Assembly (NCBI RefSeq): GCF_001586775.1
Contig: NZ_LQXS01000004.1
Coordinates: forward strand, 1-64,000
Direction of reading: 5' to 3'
DNA length: 64,000 nt
Origin: Sphingobacterium populi
Lineage (GTDB): Bacteria; Bacteroidota; Bacteroidia; Sphingobacteriales; Sphingobacteriaceae
In this document: in pieces, positions 25,589 to 36,444 of the stretch
Position numbering within the stretch: position 1 is the stretch's first letter
How the letters are laid out: every line of letters begins with the position of its first letter
The notes under the pieces: model-generated
Databases searched by the model: none
The model's input: only the letters and a program-made list of their open reading frames with translations
What the model was told of the DNA's origin: nothing
Made by a program: the position numbers and the translations under genes

Positions 25589-26776
25589 CTATCCTTCTAA
25601 CGATTTTAAAGCAATATAAGACATCAAGCCAATGCTCGTTTCGATCGCAGTTTCGTCGATATCAAACGTAGGCGTATGTACTGCCGAGATGATTCCTTGT
25701 GCTTTATTGCCCGTGCCTAAGCGATAGAAACACGCATTGGTTTCTTGCGAGTAATAAGCAAAATCTTCGGCCGCAGGCCACAGATCCAGCTCCAATACAT
25801 TCTCTTTGCCGAGATAAGCTTCTGCATGAGTCCGAGCTGCATTGGTGGTATGTGGTTCATTGACTAAAAAAGGATAACCTTTATCGATTTTGAAATCGCA
25901 AGTCGCGCCCATTCCTTCCACGATACCACCTACCATCTTAGTCATCTTTTCATGTGCTTCTGCGCGCCAAGCTTCGTCGAACGTACGGAAAGTGCCATCT
26001 AACTTGACTTCATCGGGAATTACGTTAGTAGCTCCATTGCCAATGATCTTTCCCCAAGAAAGCACGCTCGGGATACGTGGATCTGCATAGCGGCTCACGA
26101 TTTGCTGCATCGCCGTGATAACTTGTGCGGTGATCGCAATCGGATCTATATTTTGATGTGGCTGCGCGCCGTGCCCGCCTTTTCCGCGAACAGTGAGAAA
26201 CAACTCATCGCAGGATGCCATGTATTTCCCCGCACGGAAGCCCACTTGGCCACTTTCGATAAGCGGCATCACATGTTGACCAATGATTGCATCTGGTGCT
26301 GGATTTTGCAATACGCCTTCTTTGATCATAAGCGAAGCACCGCCTGGAAGGCGTTCTTCACCAGGTTGGAAGATCAACTTCACTGTACCGCCAAATTGTG
26401 ACTTCAGATGTTGCAAGATTTTGGCTACGCCCAACAAAGACGAGGTATGCACATCGTGCCCGCAAGCGTGCATAACGCCGGGATTTTGCGATCCATAACT
26501 CCGCCCTTCGACTTCCATAATAGGCAAAGCGTCCATATCTGCGCGCAGCGCAATGACTTTATCGGATGGCAATTCACCTTGAATTAATGCAACTATACCT
26601 GTATCTGCCATCGCTGTATACGGAATAAGCAGTTCATCCAATCGCTCTTTGACAAAGGCGGATGTATTGTACTCTTGAAAAGAAAGTTCTGGATTTTGGT
26701 GCAAATGCCTTCTTATGCCTACCGTTTCTTCCGCGAAGGAGGAGGCTAGGCTTTTAATCTGCTCTATCATCGTCAT
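25589..26776 (-). CDS. M20-family amidohydrolase
   Basis: This 395-residue metal-dependent amidohydrolase is of the hippurate hydrolase/N-acyl-amino-acid deacylase type. It has LRADMDALPI, NPGVMHACGHDVHTSSLLG (metal Cys and His), KLIFQPGEERLPGGA (catalytic Glu), IGQHVMPL and a C-terminal AAEDFAYY. Such enzymes release amino acids from acylated or IAA-conjugate-like substrates in the cytoplasm. An alternative ATG two codons inside (26770) is equally plausible. It is followed by the TPK-like and GNAT genes. Confidence 0.93.
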   Translation of the reverse strand: MTMIEQIKSLASSFAEETVGIRRHLHQNPELSFQEYNTSAFVKERLDELLIPYTAMADTGIVALIQGELPSDKVIALRADMDALPIMEVEGRSYGSQNPGVMHACGHDVHTSSLLGVAKILQHLKSQFGGTVKLIFQPGEERLPGGASLMIKEGVLQNPAPDAIIGQHVMPLIESGQVGFRAGKYMASCDELFLTVRGKGGHGAQPHQNIDPIAITAQVITAMQQIVSRYADPRIPSVLSWGKIIGNGATNVIPDEVKLDGTFRTFDEAWRAEAHEKMTKMVGGIVEGMGATCDFKIDKGYPFLVNEPHTTNAARTHAEAYLGKENVLELDLWPAAEDFAYYSQETNACFYRLGTGNKAQGIISAVHTPTFDIDETAIETSIGLMSYIALKSLEG

Positions 26777-26791
26777 GGAGTTAAAAGTGAT

Positions 26792-27250
26792 TTATTGCCA
26801 GACCCAAATGTCTTCGACAAAGACAAATACATTGCTGTATTGCCCTCGGATCTTACGCATAAAAGTATTGGCTTCGCTGCGCGTTCGGAAATCACCTACT
26901 TTCACCCGGAAATTAGGTTCTTCGTAGTTAATGTACGCGGCTATATCGCTGTATTGACGCAAAAATCCATTTTGTACCGATACTGCATCGCTGCGATTAG
27001 CTCCAGAAAAGATTTGTACTCGAAAACCTTTGGTACGCACACGACGCATATTACGCTTGTCGACCACCTTTTTGTCGGCCAAGCTGACGGTCGGACGGGC
27101 AGCAGGATTGATTTCATGCTCCGCTCGGAAAGCTTGCAATGCTGCGATCAATGGATCTACAACAACATCTACTGGCTGTTCTTGAGCATGTACTCCAGCA
27201 GTTAACCCGCCGAGTAATCCACATAAAATCAATCCTTTTCTAACCATCAT
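26792..27250 (-). CDS. SPOR-domain protein, exported
   Basis: This 152-residue protein has a signal peptide (cleavage near VHAQ, residue 23) and a C-terminal SPOR domain: RTKGFRVQIFSGANRSDAV, FRVKVGDFRTRSEANTFM and a final VEDIWVW. SPOR domains bind denuded peptidoglycan, so it probably sits in the periplasm at the septum or wall. It starts nine bases behind secA on the same strand. Confidence 0.9.
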   Translation of the reverse strand: MMVRKGLILCGLLGGLTAGVHAQEQPVDVVVDPLIAALQAFRAEHEINPAARPTVSLADKKVVDKRNMRRVRTKGFRVQIFSGANRSDAVSVQNGFLRQYSDIAAYINYEEPNFRVKVGDFRTRSEANTFMRKIRGQYSNVFVFVEDIWVWQ

Positions 27251-27259
27251 TATTATATC

Positions 27260-30200
27260 TTATTTGCTGCCGTGGCAGTTTTTGTATTTTTTGCCCGAAC
27301 CACAAGGACATTCATCATTGCGACCTACGGTTTGCTCCTTGCGAATCGGTGCTGTTACCTGCGCTACTCTTGTGTCTGCATCTTCTTCACTAACACCTGT
27401 CGGCGAAGATAGTTCTTGCTTAGAAGCAGTAACCTGTGTCGGCTGCGCTGGTACTGGGCGCGCTTCTTTTACTTGTTCCTCTTGTTGACCTTGCTGTCCA
27501 GGGATTTCACCTTTGAACAAGAAGCTGACAATTTCTTTATTCATAGAAGCCAACATTTCCTTAAACAGGTTGTATGCTTCCATTTTATAGATTACGATCG
27601 GATCTTTCTGCTCATAAACGGCATTTTGTACCGACTGCTTCAAGTCATCCATTTCACGCAAGTGCTCTTTCCAAGCTTCATCTATCAGAGCAAGAACTAT
27701 ACCTTTTTCAAAAGATCTAAATACTTCCTTGCCTTGTGATTCTACTGCTTTCTTCAAGTTGGTAGACACCTGTATGCCGCGTGTGCCGTCAGAGAATGGC
27801 ACTACTACATTCTCGATCATATCGCCACGTTCTGCCATCACGTTGGTCATTACCGGCAAGGTTTGCGCTGCTACGTGGGCTGCCTTTTCTTGGTAATGTG
27901 TGATAACCTGACCGAACAATTTGTCTATTAAGGTTTCTGTGTTGTTCGATTTGAATTCTTCTTCTGTGATGGATGGATCTACCGCGAAAAGACGGATCAC
28001 TTCGATTTGGAATTCTTCGAATGAGCCTCCCTCTTTGGAAGAAAGCACTACATCTTCAACAACATCGAAGATCGTGTTGTTCAAATCGACATCCAGACGT
28101 TGTCCGAATAGCGCATTTTTACGTTTCGTGTAGATTACAGTACGTTGTGAGTTCATCACATCATCGTACTCCAATAGACGCTTACGAATACCGAAGTTGT
28201 TTTCCTCCACTTTTCGTTGTGCACGTTCGATAGATTTGGTCAACATACCGTGCTGCATCACTTCTCCATCTTCTACACCCATGCGCACCATTAAATTAGA
28301 GATACGCTCCGAAGCGAATAAACGCATTAATGGATCTTCCAACGAAACGAAGAACTGAGAAGAACCCGGATCTCCTTGACGACCTGCACGACCACGTAAC
28401 TGACGATCCACACGACGTGATTCGTGACGCTCGGTACCGATAATTGCCAAACCACCTGCATCAATGACTTCGCTAGCTAACTTAATATCTGTACCACGAC
28501 CAGCCATATTTGTAGCGATCGTTACTTGACCTGGTTTACCCGCTTCCGCTACAATATCCGCTTCTTTTTGATGCAATTTCGCGTTCAAGACATTGTGCTT
28601 GATACCGCGCATTTTCAACATACGGCTCAACAATTCCGAAATCTCTACCGAAGTCGTACCAACCAATACTGGTCTTTGTGCATCGGTCAATGTCTGAATT
28701 TCCTGCGCTACGGCATTGTACTTCTCTCTTGCTGTACGGTAGATGTAATCTTGTCGGTCGTCACGCTGTATCGCACGGTTGGTTGGAATCTCGACCACAT
28801 CTAGTTTGTAGATTTCCCACAACTCGCCTGCTTCGGTAGAAGCTGTACCTGTCATTCCTGCTAACTTGTGGTACATACGGAAGTAGTTTTGCAAAGTAAT
28901 GGTCGCATAGGTCTGCGTTGCATCTTCTACTTTTACATTTTCCTTTGCCTCGATCGCTTGGTGCAAACCATCTGAGTAACGACGACCATCCATGATACGG
29001 CCGGTTTGCTCATCCACGATTTTCACTTTGCCTTCGTCTACGATATATTGATCATCAATCTCAAACAACGTATAGGCTTTCAACAATTGGTTGATCGAGT
29101 GAATACGCTCTGCTTTGATCGAATAATCACGTAATAACTCTTCTTTTTGACGCGCTTTTTCTTCTAATGGATCATTAGAATTCTCGATTGCAGCGATCTC
29201 GGTACCCACATCCGGGAGAATGAAGAAGTTTGGATCTTCACCAGAAGTGGTAATCAACTCAATACCTTTTTCGGTAAGCTCTACTTGATTGTTCTTTTCA
29301 TCGATCACGAAGAACAATTCCTCATCTGCTTTTGGCATATGACGATTTTGCTCTGCCATGTAGAAGTTCTCTACTTTTTGAAGAACTTGGCGGTGATTGC
29401 TTTCACTTAAGAACTTGATTAAAGCTTTATTTTTTGGCAAACCGCGGTACGCTCGGAACAAAGCCAAACCGCCAGCTTCAGGATCTACATCGCCTGCTGC
29501 GACGGCTTTCTTTGCCTGATTCAATGCACTGTTGACATAGGCTTTTTGTGCATTCACCAAACGCTCGATACGTGGTTTTAACTGATAAAATTCATGTTGA
29601 TCACCTTTTGGAATTGGACCAGAAATTATCAATGGTGTACGCGCATCGTCAATCAATACCGAATCCACCTCATCAATCATGGCAAAGTGCAGTTTGCGCT
29701 GTACCATAGCTTCTGGGTTTTGCGTCATGTTGTCACGCAGGTAGTCAAAACCAAATTCGTTATTGGTACCATACACGATATCGGCAGCATATGCTTTGCG
29801 ACGTTGTGGTGAGTTGGGCTGATGCTTATCGATACAATCTACGCTCAAACCGTGAAACTCGAACAATGGACCGTTCCACTCCGAGTCACGACGGGCTAAG
29901 TAATCATTCACCGTAATGATGTGAATTCCTTGACCAGATAATGCATTTAGGTAAGTTGGCAAGGTACCTACCAAAGTCTTTCCTTCACCGGTAGACATTT
30001 CGGAGATTTTACCTTGATGTAATACAATACCACCGATCAGCTGTACATCGTAGTGCACCATATTCCAAGTCACATCCGTACCAGCTGCAGACCAGCTATT
30101 TTTCCAAACGGCTTGATCACCTTGAATGGTCACATTCGGCTTCAATGCCGCAATGTCACGGTCAAATTGGCTTGCCGTTACGGAGATTTCTTTGTTTTCC

Positions 30201-30562
30201 GTGAAACGTCTGGCGGTATCTTTCACGACAGCAAATGCTTCTGGCAAGATCTCCAAAAGCACTTCTTCTAATTTCTTATCTCGATCTTTCGTTAACTTAT
30301 CTACTTTCTCATAAAAGGAGGTTTTGGACTCCATATCTTCGGTAGCTTCAGCCTGTTCCTTCAAGCTAGCGATCTCATCGTCAATTTCTTTCAAGTATGC
30401 TGCGATGCGGCTCTTAAAGCTGGCTGTTTTGGCTCTCAAATCATCATTTGATAAGCTGGCAAGCTTTTCGTACTCTTCTTTGATCTTATCTACTATAGGT
30501 TGTATTCCTTTGATATCCCGCTCAGACTTGCTACCAAATAATTTACTTAAGAATTTTAACAT
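27260..30562 (-). CDS. secA: Preprotein translocase ATPase SecA
   Basis: SecA drives proteins through SecYEG. The 1100-residue protein has the Walker A motif [15 protein letters not shown], Walker [26 protein letters not shown] motif II, the [12 protein letters not shown] and [23 protein letters not shown] helicase-2 motifs, and the C-terminal zinc-binding [15 protein letters not shown]. About 200 residues more than E. coli SecA are due to inserts typical of Bacteroidota. The N-terminus [20 protein letters not shown] matches the family. A SPOR gene follows in the same transcript. Confidence 0.98.
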   Translation of the reverse strand: MLKFLSKLFGSKSERDIKGIQPIVDKIKEEYEKLASLSNDDLRAKTASFKSRIAAYLKEIDDEIASLKEQAEATEDMESKTSFYEKVDKLTKDRDKKLEEVLLEILPEAFAVVKDTARRFTENKEISVTASQFDRDIAALKPNVTIQGDQAVWKNSWSAAGTDVTWNMVHYDVQLIGGIVLHQGKISEMSTGEGKTLVGTLPTYLNALSGQGIHIITVNDYLARRDSEWNGPLFEFHGLSVDCIDKHQPNSPQRRKAYAADIVYGTNNEFGFDYLRDNMTQNPEAMVQRKLHFAMIDEVDSVLIDDARTPLIISGPIPKGDQHEFYQLKPRIERLVNAQKAYVNSALNQAKKAVAAGDVDPEAGGLALFRAYRGLPKNKALIKFLSESNHRQVLQKVENFYMAEQNRHMPKADEELFFVIDEKNNQVELTEKGIELITTSGEDPNFFILPDVGTEIAAIENSNDPLEEKARQKEELLRDYSIKAERIHSINQLLKAYTLFEIDDQYIVDEGKVKIVDEQTGRIMDGRRYSDGLHQAIEAKENVKVEDATQTYATITLQNYFRMYHKLAGMTGTASTEAGELWEIYKLDVVEIPTNRAIQRDDRQDYIYRTAREKYNAVAQEIQTLTDAQRPVLVGTTSVEISELLSRMLKMRGIKHNVLNAKLHQKEADIVAEAGKPGQVTIATNMAGRGTDIKLASEVIDAGGLAIIGTERHESRRVDRQLRGRAGRQGDPGSSQFFVSLEDPLMRLFASERISNLMVRMGVEDGEVMQHGMLTKSIERAQRKVEENNFGIRKRLLEYDDVMNSQRTVIYTKRKNALFGQRLDVDLNNTIFDVVEDVVLSSKEGGSFEEFQIEVIRLFAVDPSITEEEFKSNNTETLIDKLFGQVITHYQEKAAHVAAQTLPVMTNVMAERGDMIENVVVPFSDGTRGIQVSTNLKKAVESQGKEVFRSFEKGIVLALIDEAWKEHLREMDDLKQSVQNAVYEQKDPIVIYKMEAYNLFKEMLASMNKEIVSFLFKGEIPGQQGQQEEQVKEARPVPAQPTQVTASKQELSSPTGVSEEDADTRVAQVTAPIRKEQTVGRNDECPCGSGKKYKNCHGSK

Positions 30563-30640
30563 AATCTTTTTAATCTGTACTCAGCTAGTGCACAATAATA
30601 AATCCAAAGTTCCTAAACAGACATTTTGACACTAATCGGG

Positions 30641-30648
30641 CAAATTTA
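30641..30648 (-). promoter_or_regulatory. -7 promoter element (TAAATTTG) of secA
   Basis: Exact TAnnTTTG match on the minus strand, 78 bases before the secA start, giving a leader of about 70 bases. Confidence 0.55.
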
Positions 30649-30806
30649 ATTATTCGTAGTGATAAGTAACAGCTTATCACTGTTTTTTTACGGTTTTTTT
30701 TAATTGGCTTAATATAGTCTAAAACTCAGATGACTAACTGCTTTTCACGTAGAGAATTTTACCATTCCGAGAAATTATCAATACCTTTAGAATATAACCT
30801 TTTGAC

Positions 30807-31538
30807 TTGATGAGAAACGTATCCTTAATAGCCCTACTGTTTGTTTGTACTACGCTACACGGTATAGCACAAGATATTCCGCAAATATTAGTTTTTTCTA
30901 AAACTAAGGGATTTCGACATGACAGTATTGAGAAAGGCGCAGAAGCTATTCAGAAACTCGGACGTGAGCATGGATTTGGCGTGTATCATACAGAAGATGC
31001 AGCCATTTTCACCGACGATCAGCTCCAGAAATATAAAACCATTGTATTTCTAAGCACCACAGGCGATATTTTAGACCCAGATCAACAAGCTGCCTTCGAA
31101 AGGTTTATACAAGCTGGAAATGGTTTTGTAGGTATTCATGCCGCTAGCGACACGGAATACGATTGGCCGTGGTACGGCAAGATGGTCGGCGGCTATTTCG
31201 CCAGTCATCCAGAAGTACAAACTGCGGATATTCATGTGCATGATCACAGCCATCTAGCTACACAGCATTTGCCAGAAATCTGGAAGCATAAAGACGAGTG
31301 GTATGATTTCAAGGATTTAAATCCAGACGTCGATCTGCTGATGACAATCGATGAAGAAAGTTACCAAGGTGGCAAAATGGGAGATTACCACCCTGTATCT
31401 TGGCATCATAGCTACGATGGCGGCCGTGCTTTCTACACGGCTTTGGGCCACACGAAAGAAGCCTATAATGACGCTGACTTTCTTCAACATATCGCTGGCG
31501 GTATCGCGTATGCGCTTGGCAAAACGGCTACCAAATAA
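30807..31538 (+). CDS. Exported ThuA-domain protein
   Basis: This 243-residue protein has a signal peptide (cleavage near GIAQ, residue 21) and a single ThuA (trehalose-utilisation/type-1 glutamine amidotransferase-like) domain: ILVFSKTKGFRHDSI, GFVGIHAASDTEYDWPWYGKMVGGYF and PVSWHHSYDGGRAFYTALGHT. The domain occurs widely in exported sugar-metabolism proteins of Bacteroidota; the reaction is unknown. It lies between divergent secA and the WalJ-type gene. Confidence 0.9.
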   Translation: MMRNVSLIALLFVCTTLHGIAQDIPQILVFSKTKGFRHDSIEKGAEAIQKLGREHGFGVYHTEDAAIFTDDQLQKYKTIVFLSTTGDILDPDQQAAFERFIQAGNGFVGIHAASDTEYDWPWYGKMVGGYFASHPEVQTADIHVHDHSHLATQHLPEIWKHKDEWYDFKDLNPDVDLLMTIDEESYQGGKMGDYHPVSWHHSYDGGRAFYTALGHTKEAYNDADFLQHIAGGIAYALGKTATK

Positions 31539-31561
31539 TCATCCAAACGGTGTTTACCACA

Positions 31562-31592
31562 TTGATTGGCCTTTTATTTTTCTCTATTTTTG
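31562..31592 (+). promoter_or_regulatory. Promoter of the WalJ-type gene
   Basis: TTG at 31562-31564, a 20-base spacer and an exact TATTTTTG box (31585-31592), six bases before the ATG at 31599. The mRNA would begin at or next to the start codon. Confidence 0.65.
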
Positions 31593-31598
31593 CTGTCG

Positions 31599-32423
31599 AT
31601 GAAATATTGCTCGATCGCTTCTGGAAGTAATGGAAACTGTTATTATGTCGCTAAAGATGATACTGCGGTACTCATCGATGTCGGGATCAATAACAAACAT
31701 ATGCACCTACGCATGGGCCAATTGGGTATTTTGCCGACACAGGTCAAAGCCATTTTCATCACGCATGAGCATACCGATCATATTTGCGGATTGTCGGTAT
31801 TTGCCAAAAAATATGACTTACCAATTTATATTACCCAAGGTACGTTAGACGGCAGCAAACTGCGCTTACCAGCGCATCTAGTTCGCATTATTAAAACCAA
31901 TGAGCGCGTGCGTATCGGTGGTTTAGAGATCATTGGGATTCCCAAATATCACGACGCTAAAGAGCCCTGTAGTTTTGTCGTGTCTGATGGCACAAACAAC
32001 ATCGGAATATTGACCGACCTCGGCCATGCCTGCGATAATGTGAAGCACGTGGTGCAACACGTTGACGTATTGCTGCTAGAAAGCAACTACGACGAAGAAA
32101 TGTTGCAAAAAGGGCGTTATAGCTATTATCTGAAAAACAGGATTCGCGGCGGATTAGGACATATTTCGAATACGATGGCGTTGGATTTATTTTTGGAAAA
32201 ACGTACTGATCGCCTGAAACATTTGATTTTAGGCCACCTTTCTGGGCAAAATAATACGGTGGAAAAAGTATTGGAAACATTTGCGCCACATTGCACAGAT
32301 ATCACCTTATCTATTGCAACTAGATACGAATCTTCGGCTATCTTCGATTTGGCAGATTTGCAATCGGCAACAACAGCCATCGTGGCAGAGATGTCAGCCC
32401 CGATTATGCGCGAAGTGGTATAA
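31599..32423 (+). CDS. MBL-fold metallo-hydrolase, WalJ/YycJ type
   Basis: This 274-residue protein has the metallo-beta-lactamase motif THEHTDH (metal ligands His56, His58, Asp60, His61) and the YycJ start SIASGSNGNCYYVAKDDTAVLIDVG. Members of this group have 5'-3' exonuclease activity and have been linked to DNA mismatch repair and cell-wall regulation. The start is chosen because the promoter lies directly upstream. Convergent with sufD, separated by a terminator. Confidence 0.9.
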   Translation: MKYCSIASGSNGNCYYVAKDDTAVLIDVGINNKHMHLRMGQLGILPTQVKAIFITHEHTDHICGLSVFAKKYDLPIYITQGTLDGSKLRLPAHLVRIIKTNERVRIGGLEIIGIPKYHDAKEPCSFVVSDGTNNIGILTDLGHACDNVKHVVQHVDVLLLESNYDEEMLQKGRYSYYLKNRIRGGLGHISNTMALDLFLEKRTDRLKHLILGHLSGQNNTVEKVLETFAPHCTDITLSIATRYESSAIFDLADLQSATTAIVAEMSAPIMREVV

Positions 32424-32458
32424 AAAAAGCGCCTGATGGAACATCAGACGCTTTTGGC
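32422..32458. terminator. Bidirectional intrinsic terminator
   Basis: AAAGCG-CTGATG pairs with CATCAG-CGCTTT, with one internal mismatch and a three-base loop, between the convergent WalJ-type and sufD genes. A-runs and T-runs lie on both sides. Confidence 0.8.
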
Positions 32459-32482
32459 TTTATATTAATTATTAATCTTGTA

Positions 32483-33796
32483 CTAGTTTTGGCGTGGCTC
32501 CAAACCTTTGGCCACTAACGCTTCTACGTATTCACGAACGGATTCGTTAGAGAAACGCGAAGTTACATCGAATGCGAATGCATGTACCAATAAAGTACGA
32601 GCTGATTCTTCACCAATTCCTCTTGCACGCAGATAGAATAAGGCTTGATCGTCAAACTGACCCATCGTACAACCGTGCGAACACTTCACATCATCAGCAA
32701 AAATTTCCAACTGCGGCTTGGTATACACCGTAGATTTATCCCCGATCAACATATTGTTGTTTTGCTGGAAAGCGTTAGTTTTCTGGGCATCTTCACGCAC
32801 AAAGATCTTTCCATTAAAAACTGCTGTAGAATCATCTTGAGGAATGTTTTTGTACCATTCGTACGATTCGCAATGTGGCTTCATGTGATCCACGACCGTA
32901 TGATTATCTACCAATTGCTTGTCGGCCAACAGATTGATTCCGTACAAATGTGACTCCACTTGCTCATCATCCAGGCGTACATTGATATTGTTACGTACGA
33001 AAGTAGCTCCAGGGAAATTACAGTTGTAGTTATTGTACAAGCTGTGCTTATTCTGGTATACTTCTGTATGGTTGATGTAGTTGCTCGATGCATCAGCGAT
33101 CTGCAAATAGTAGTGTTGCATTTTCGCATTCTCTTCTAGCACGATTTCCGTCACCTTGTTGTGTAGGTTCTTTGCAGTACCTGCCAACGTAATGAACGAT
33201 TCGATTATTTCTACTTCAGAGTTTGCACCTGCTACAATTAAGTTTCTCGTTTGCGCAAAAAATGCTTCTGTCCCTGTTGCTACATGCACCAAATGAATGG
33301 GTTTATTCACTACGGCATTGCGTTTCACTTCGATAAATACACCTGCGGTGTACAAGGCAGTATTCAGATATACTAAAGCATTATCCGTTTTGTCAGCATG
33401 TTGTGCAAAATGACGGACAAATTGCGGATCGTTCGCTGCGTCTTCAATTGGTTTTACTACCAAGCCATCTTCCTCTTCTAAACTCGAAAAAGCGACTGTA
33501 TATTGGCCATTGACCAATACCAAACGGTGTGCATCCAATGCTGGAATATCTGCTTGGCTCAAATCAAGATCGGCCACATCCACATCGCTGTTTAGCACAT
33601 AAGGTGCTTGAACCAAACTGTGAATATTGGTATACTTCCAATCTTCATTTTTGACCGTAGGAAACCCTGCCTGCTCAAACTTTGCAAACGCCTCCTGACG
33701 AATCGCTGCTAATGTAGCCGGTTCATCGATCTTCTCCAGATCATGGAAAGTCGTTTTCAATTGCTGAAACAGAGATTCTGCTGTTATTGTACTCAT
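32483..33796 (-). CDS. sufD: Fe-S cluster assembly protein SufD
   Basis: SufD is part of the SufBC2D scaffold complex. The 437-residue protein has the SufB/D beta-helix core and the C-terminal segment KCSHGCTMGQFDDQALFYLRARGI, in which the conserved Cys and His sit. I start at MSTITAESLFQQLK; an upstream ATG at 33820 adds eight residues. It is the last gene of sufBCD; the cysteine desulfurase gene sufS, which often follows, is not here. Confidence 0.95.
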   Translation of the reverse strand: MSTITAESLFQQLKTTFHDLEKIDEPATLAAIRQEAFAKFEQAGFPTVKNEDWKYTNIHSLVQAPYVLNSDVDVADLDLSQADIPALDAHRLVLVNGQYTVAFSSLEEEDGLVVKPIEDAANDPQFVRHFAQHADKTDNALVYLNTALYTAGVFIEVKRNAVVNKPIHLVHVATGTEAFFAQTRNLIVAGANSEVEIIESFITLAGTAKNLHNKVTEIVLEENAKMQHYYLQIADASSNYINHTEVYQNKHSLYNNYNCNFPGATFVRNNINVRLDDEQVESHLYGINLLADKQLVDNHTVVDHMKPHCESYEWYKNIPQDDSTAVFNGKIFVREDAQKTNAFQQNNNMLIGDKSTVYTKPQLEIFADDVKCSHGCTMGQFDDQALFYLRARGIGEESARTLLVHAFAFDVTSRFSNESVREYVEALVAKGLEPRQN

Positions 33797-33842
33797 ATTT
33801 TTTGTTGTCAATACACTCATAACCTTCCCTCTCTTTTCCTTA

Positions 33843-34601
33843 TTAGGCGGTCTGCGTATCCAATTCTTTTAACCAATCGTATCCTTTTTCTTCCAATTCC
33901 AAAGCCAATTCTTTCGGCCCTGTTTTTACAATGCGTCCATTGTACAATACGTGAACAAAATCTGGCACGATGTAATCCAACAAACGTTGGTAGTGTGTAA
34001 TCACGACGAATGCATTGTCTTTAGAACGCAATTGATTCACGCCATTTGCTACGATACGCAATGCATCGATATCTAGACCTGAATCCGTTTCGTCCAAAAT
34101 AGATAATTTAGGATTTAACATCGCCAATTGAAAGATCTCATTGCGTTTCTTCTCGCCACCGGAGAAGCCTTCGTTCAAGGATCTATTGGTCAGCTTGGCC
34201 GAGAATTCTACTAATTTCTGTTTATCCTTTACCAACTGCAAAAACTCTTTCGCTTCCAACGGCGGCAAGCCTTTGTATTCACGGATGTCGTTTAGAGCCG
34301 TTTTCAAGAAGTTAATGTTAGAAACACCTGGAATCTCCACAGGATACTGGAACGCTAAAAACAAGCCTTCGCGAGCACGATCTTCTGGCGAAAGATCCAA
34401 TAAATCTACACCATCTAGCAAAGCCGTACCGTCGGTCACGTCGTATGATTCACGACCCGCCAATACATTTCCTAATGTGCTTTTACCAGCGCCGTTTGGC
34501 CCCATGATCGCGTGTACTTCACCCGCTTTCACTTCTAGATTTAATCCCTTTAATATGTTTTTATCCTCTACTGAGGCGTGCAAATTCTCAATCTTTAACA
34601 T
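33843..34601 (-). CDS. sufC: Fe-S cluster assembly ATPase SufC
   Basis: This 252-residue ABC-type ATPase of the SufBCD complex has Walker A MGPNGAGKST, the signature GFSGGEKKRNEI and Walker B LSILDETDSGLDIDALR, which is the SufC-specific form. The start MLKIENLHASVEDK matches the family better than the longer in-frame start at 34628. Neighbours are sufB upstream and sufD downstream on the same strand. Confidence 0.97.
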   Translation of the reverse strand: MLKIENLHASVEDKNILKGLNLEVKAGEVHAIMGPNGAGKSTLGNVLAGRESYDVTDGTALLDGVDLLDLSPEDRAREGLFLAFQYPVEIPGVSNINFLKTALNDIREYKGLPPLEAKEFLQLVKDKQKLVEFSAKLTNRSLNEGFSGGEKKRNEIFQLAMLNPKLSILDETDSGLDIDALRIVANGVNQLRSKDNAFVVITHYQRLLDYIVPDFVHVLYNGRIVKTGPKELALELEEKGYDWLKELDTQTA

Positions 34602-34673
34602 GCTATTTATTATTTGTTCTTCCAGCATCCGCGCGTAGCGCTACTGCCGGAATAGTGTATTACTTTTTTGTGC

Positions 34674-36125
34674 TTATCCTACTGAGCCTTCAAGCGATAT
34701 CGCCAGCAATTTTTGTGCTTCTACCGCAAACTCCATCGGAAGTTGATTTAATACTTCTTTGGCATATCCGTTCACGATGAGCCCTACTGCTTTCTCTGGA
34801 TCAATACCGCGCTGATTCAAGTAAAACACCTGATCTTCTCCAATTTTGGAAGTAGTCGCTTCGTGCTCTAATTTGGCCGATTTATTTTTACTTTCGATGT
34901 ATGGGAAAGTATGCGCTCCACAGCGATCTCCAATAAGCAAAGAATCACACTGCGTGAAGTTACGCGCTTGATCTGCATTCGGACCGATCTTCACCAAACC
35001 TCTGTAACTATTGTGGCTCAATCCGGCTGAAATACCTTTAGAAATAATTTTCGACTTGGTATTTTTACCTAAGTGAATCATTTTGGTTCCTGTATCTGCC
35101 ACTTGGCGATTACGCGTCATCGCTACCGAATAGAATTCGCCCACGCTATTGTCACCTTTCAAAATCACACCTGGATATTTCCACGTGATCGCTGATCCAG
35201 TTTCTACTTGTGTCCAAGAGATTTTGGAGTTATCCCCTTTACAAATACCACGTTTGGTCACGAAGTTCAAGATACCACCTTTACCATCTTTATCACCTGG
35301 ATACCAGTTTTGTACAGTTGAGTATTTGATTTCTGCATCTTTCATCGCGATCAATTCTACAACGGCCGCGTGCAATTGATTTTCATCACGCATTGGCGCA
35401 GTACAACCTTCTAAATAAGACACGTAAGAACCTTCATCAGCGACAATCAACGTACGCTCAAACTGACCTGTATTCTGCGCATTGATACGGAAATAGGTCG
35501 AAAGCTCCATCGGGCAACGCACTCCTTTTGGAATATATACGAAAGAACCGTCGGAGAAAACTGCCGAATTCAAGGCTGCATAAATATTATCGGTTTGTGG
35601 TACTACTGTACCCAAATATTGCTTCACCAATTCTGGATATTCTTGTACTGCTTCGCCAAAAGAACAAAAGATAACACCTTTTTCTTTTAGTTTCTCTCTG
35701 AAAGTAGTTTTGACCGACACCGAATCGAATACCGCATCTACTGCAACTACCCCTGCCAATACTTTCTGCTCATCCAAGGGAATACCCAACTTGGCAAATG
35801 TCGATAGTAATTCTGGATCAACTTCATCCAGACTATTCAATTGCTTTTTTGGTTTTGGTGCTGCATAGTACGAGAGATCTTGAAAATCCACATCAGGATT
35901 ATCAAAATTTTGCCAAGTTGGCATTTCCAACGTTTGGAAATGGCGAAACGCTTTTAAGCGCCACTCCAATAGCCATTCTGGTTCGTTTTTCTTTGCAGAA
36001 ATCAAGCGCACAGTATCTTCGTTAAGACCTTTGGGCGCGATTTCCATATCAATATCGGTCGTAAACCCATATTTATATTCCTCGTGCTCAAGCTCTTTTA
36101 GTAATTCGTCGTCTTTGGTACTCAT
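34674..36125 (-). CDS. sufB: Fe-S cluster assembly protein SufB
   Basis: SufB is the cluster-building scaffold of the SUF system. The 483-residue protein shows [53 protein letters not shown] and a C-terminal [23 protein letters not shown]. Length is normal. It is the first gene of sufBCD. The 319 bases between sufB and the Lrp-type regulator hold both promoter regions; a near match to the -7 box (TAATTTG) lies on the minus strand at about 36176. Confidence 0.97.
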   Translation of the reverse strand: MSTKDDELLKELEHEEYKYGFTTDIDMEIAPKGLNEDTVRLISAKKNEPEWLLEWRLKAFRHFQTLEMPTWQNFDNPDVDFQDLSYYAAPKPKKQLNSLDEVDPELLSTFAKLGIPLDEQKVLAGVVAVDAVFDSVSVKTTFREKLKEKGVIFCSFGEAVQEYPELVKQYLGTVVPQTDNIYAALNSAVFSDGSFVYIPKGVRCPMELSTYFRINAQNTGQFERTLIVADEGSYVSYLEGCTAPMRDENQLHAAVVELIAMKDAEIKYSTVQNWYPGDKDGKGGILNFVTKRGICKGDNSKISWTQVETGSAITWKYPGVILKGDNSVGEFYSVAMTRNRQVADTGTKMIHLGKNTKSKIISKGISAGLSHNSYRGLVKIGPNADQARNFTQCDSLLIGDRCGAHTFPYIESKNKSAKLEHEATTSKIGEDQVFYLNQRGIDPEKAVGLIVNGYAKEVLNQLPMEFAVEAQKLLAISLEGSVG

Positions 36126-36444
36126 ATCTCTTTCACCTTATGAAGCAACGTATTGTTGCCCTATTTTCAATTTGCAAATTTAGCACTTTAATAGGAATAA
36201 CACACTATGTCTGAGCAGCAATTATGGAGTTAATCCCAAAAAGCAAGGTATATTTTACACGCTGCCATCTGGCTCATAGTTAGTAAGAAATGTCTTTAGG
36301 TCATCTAGCTCGAGATTGCAAGACCTGAATGGCGGAAATTAGCGAATATTCGACATACCAAAATATTGCACTATGATTACGTATTGCAAAATTACGACGG
36401 CAAATAAAATATTGTATATTTACATTTCACAAAATTTTATTGCA

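Noticed and set aside
31603..31848. Other-frame reading frames within the WalJ-type gene
   Set aside because: Shadows of the MBL-fold gene, whose metal-binding motif is intact in the chosen frame.
36255..36338. 27-codon minus-strand tail-like stretch between sufB and the Lrp-type regulator
   Set aside because: It reads plausibly as a protein end but is short enough to be chance, has no start and no match I can name.
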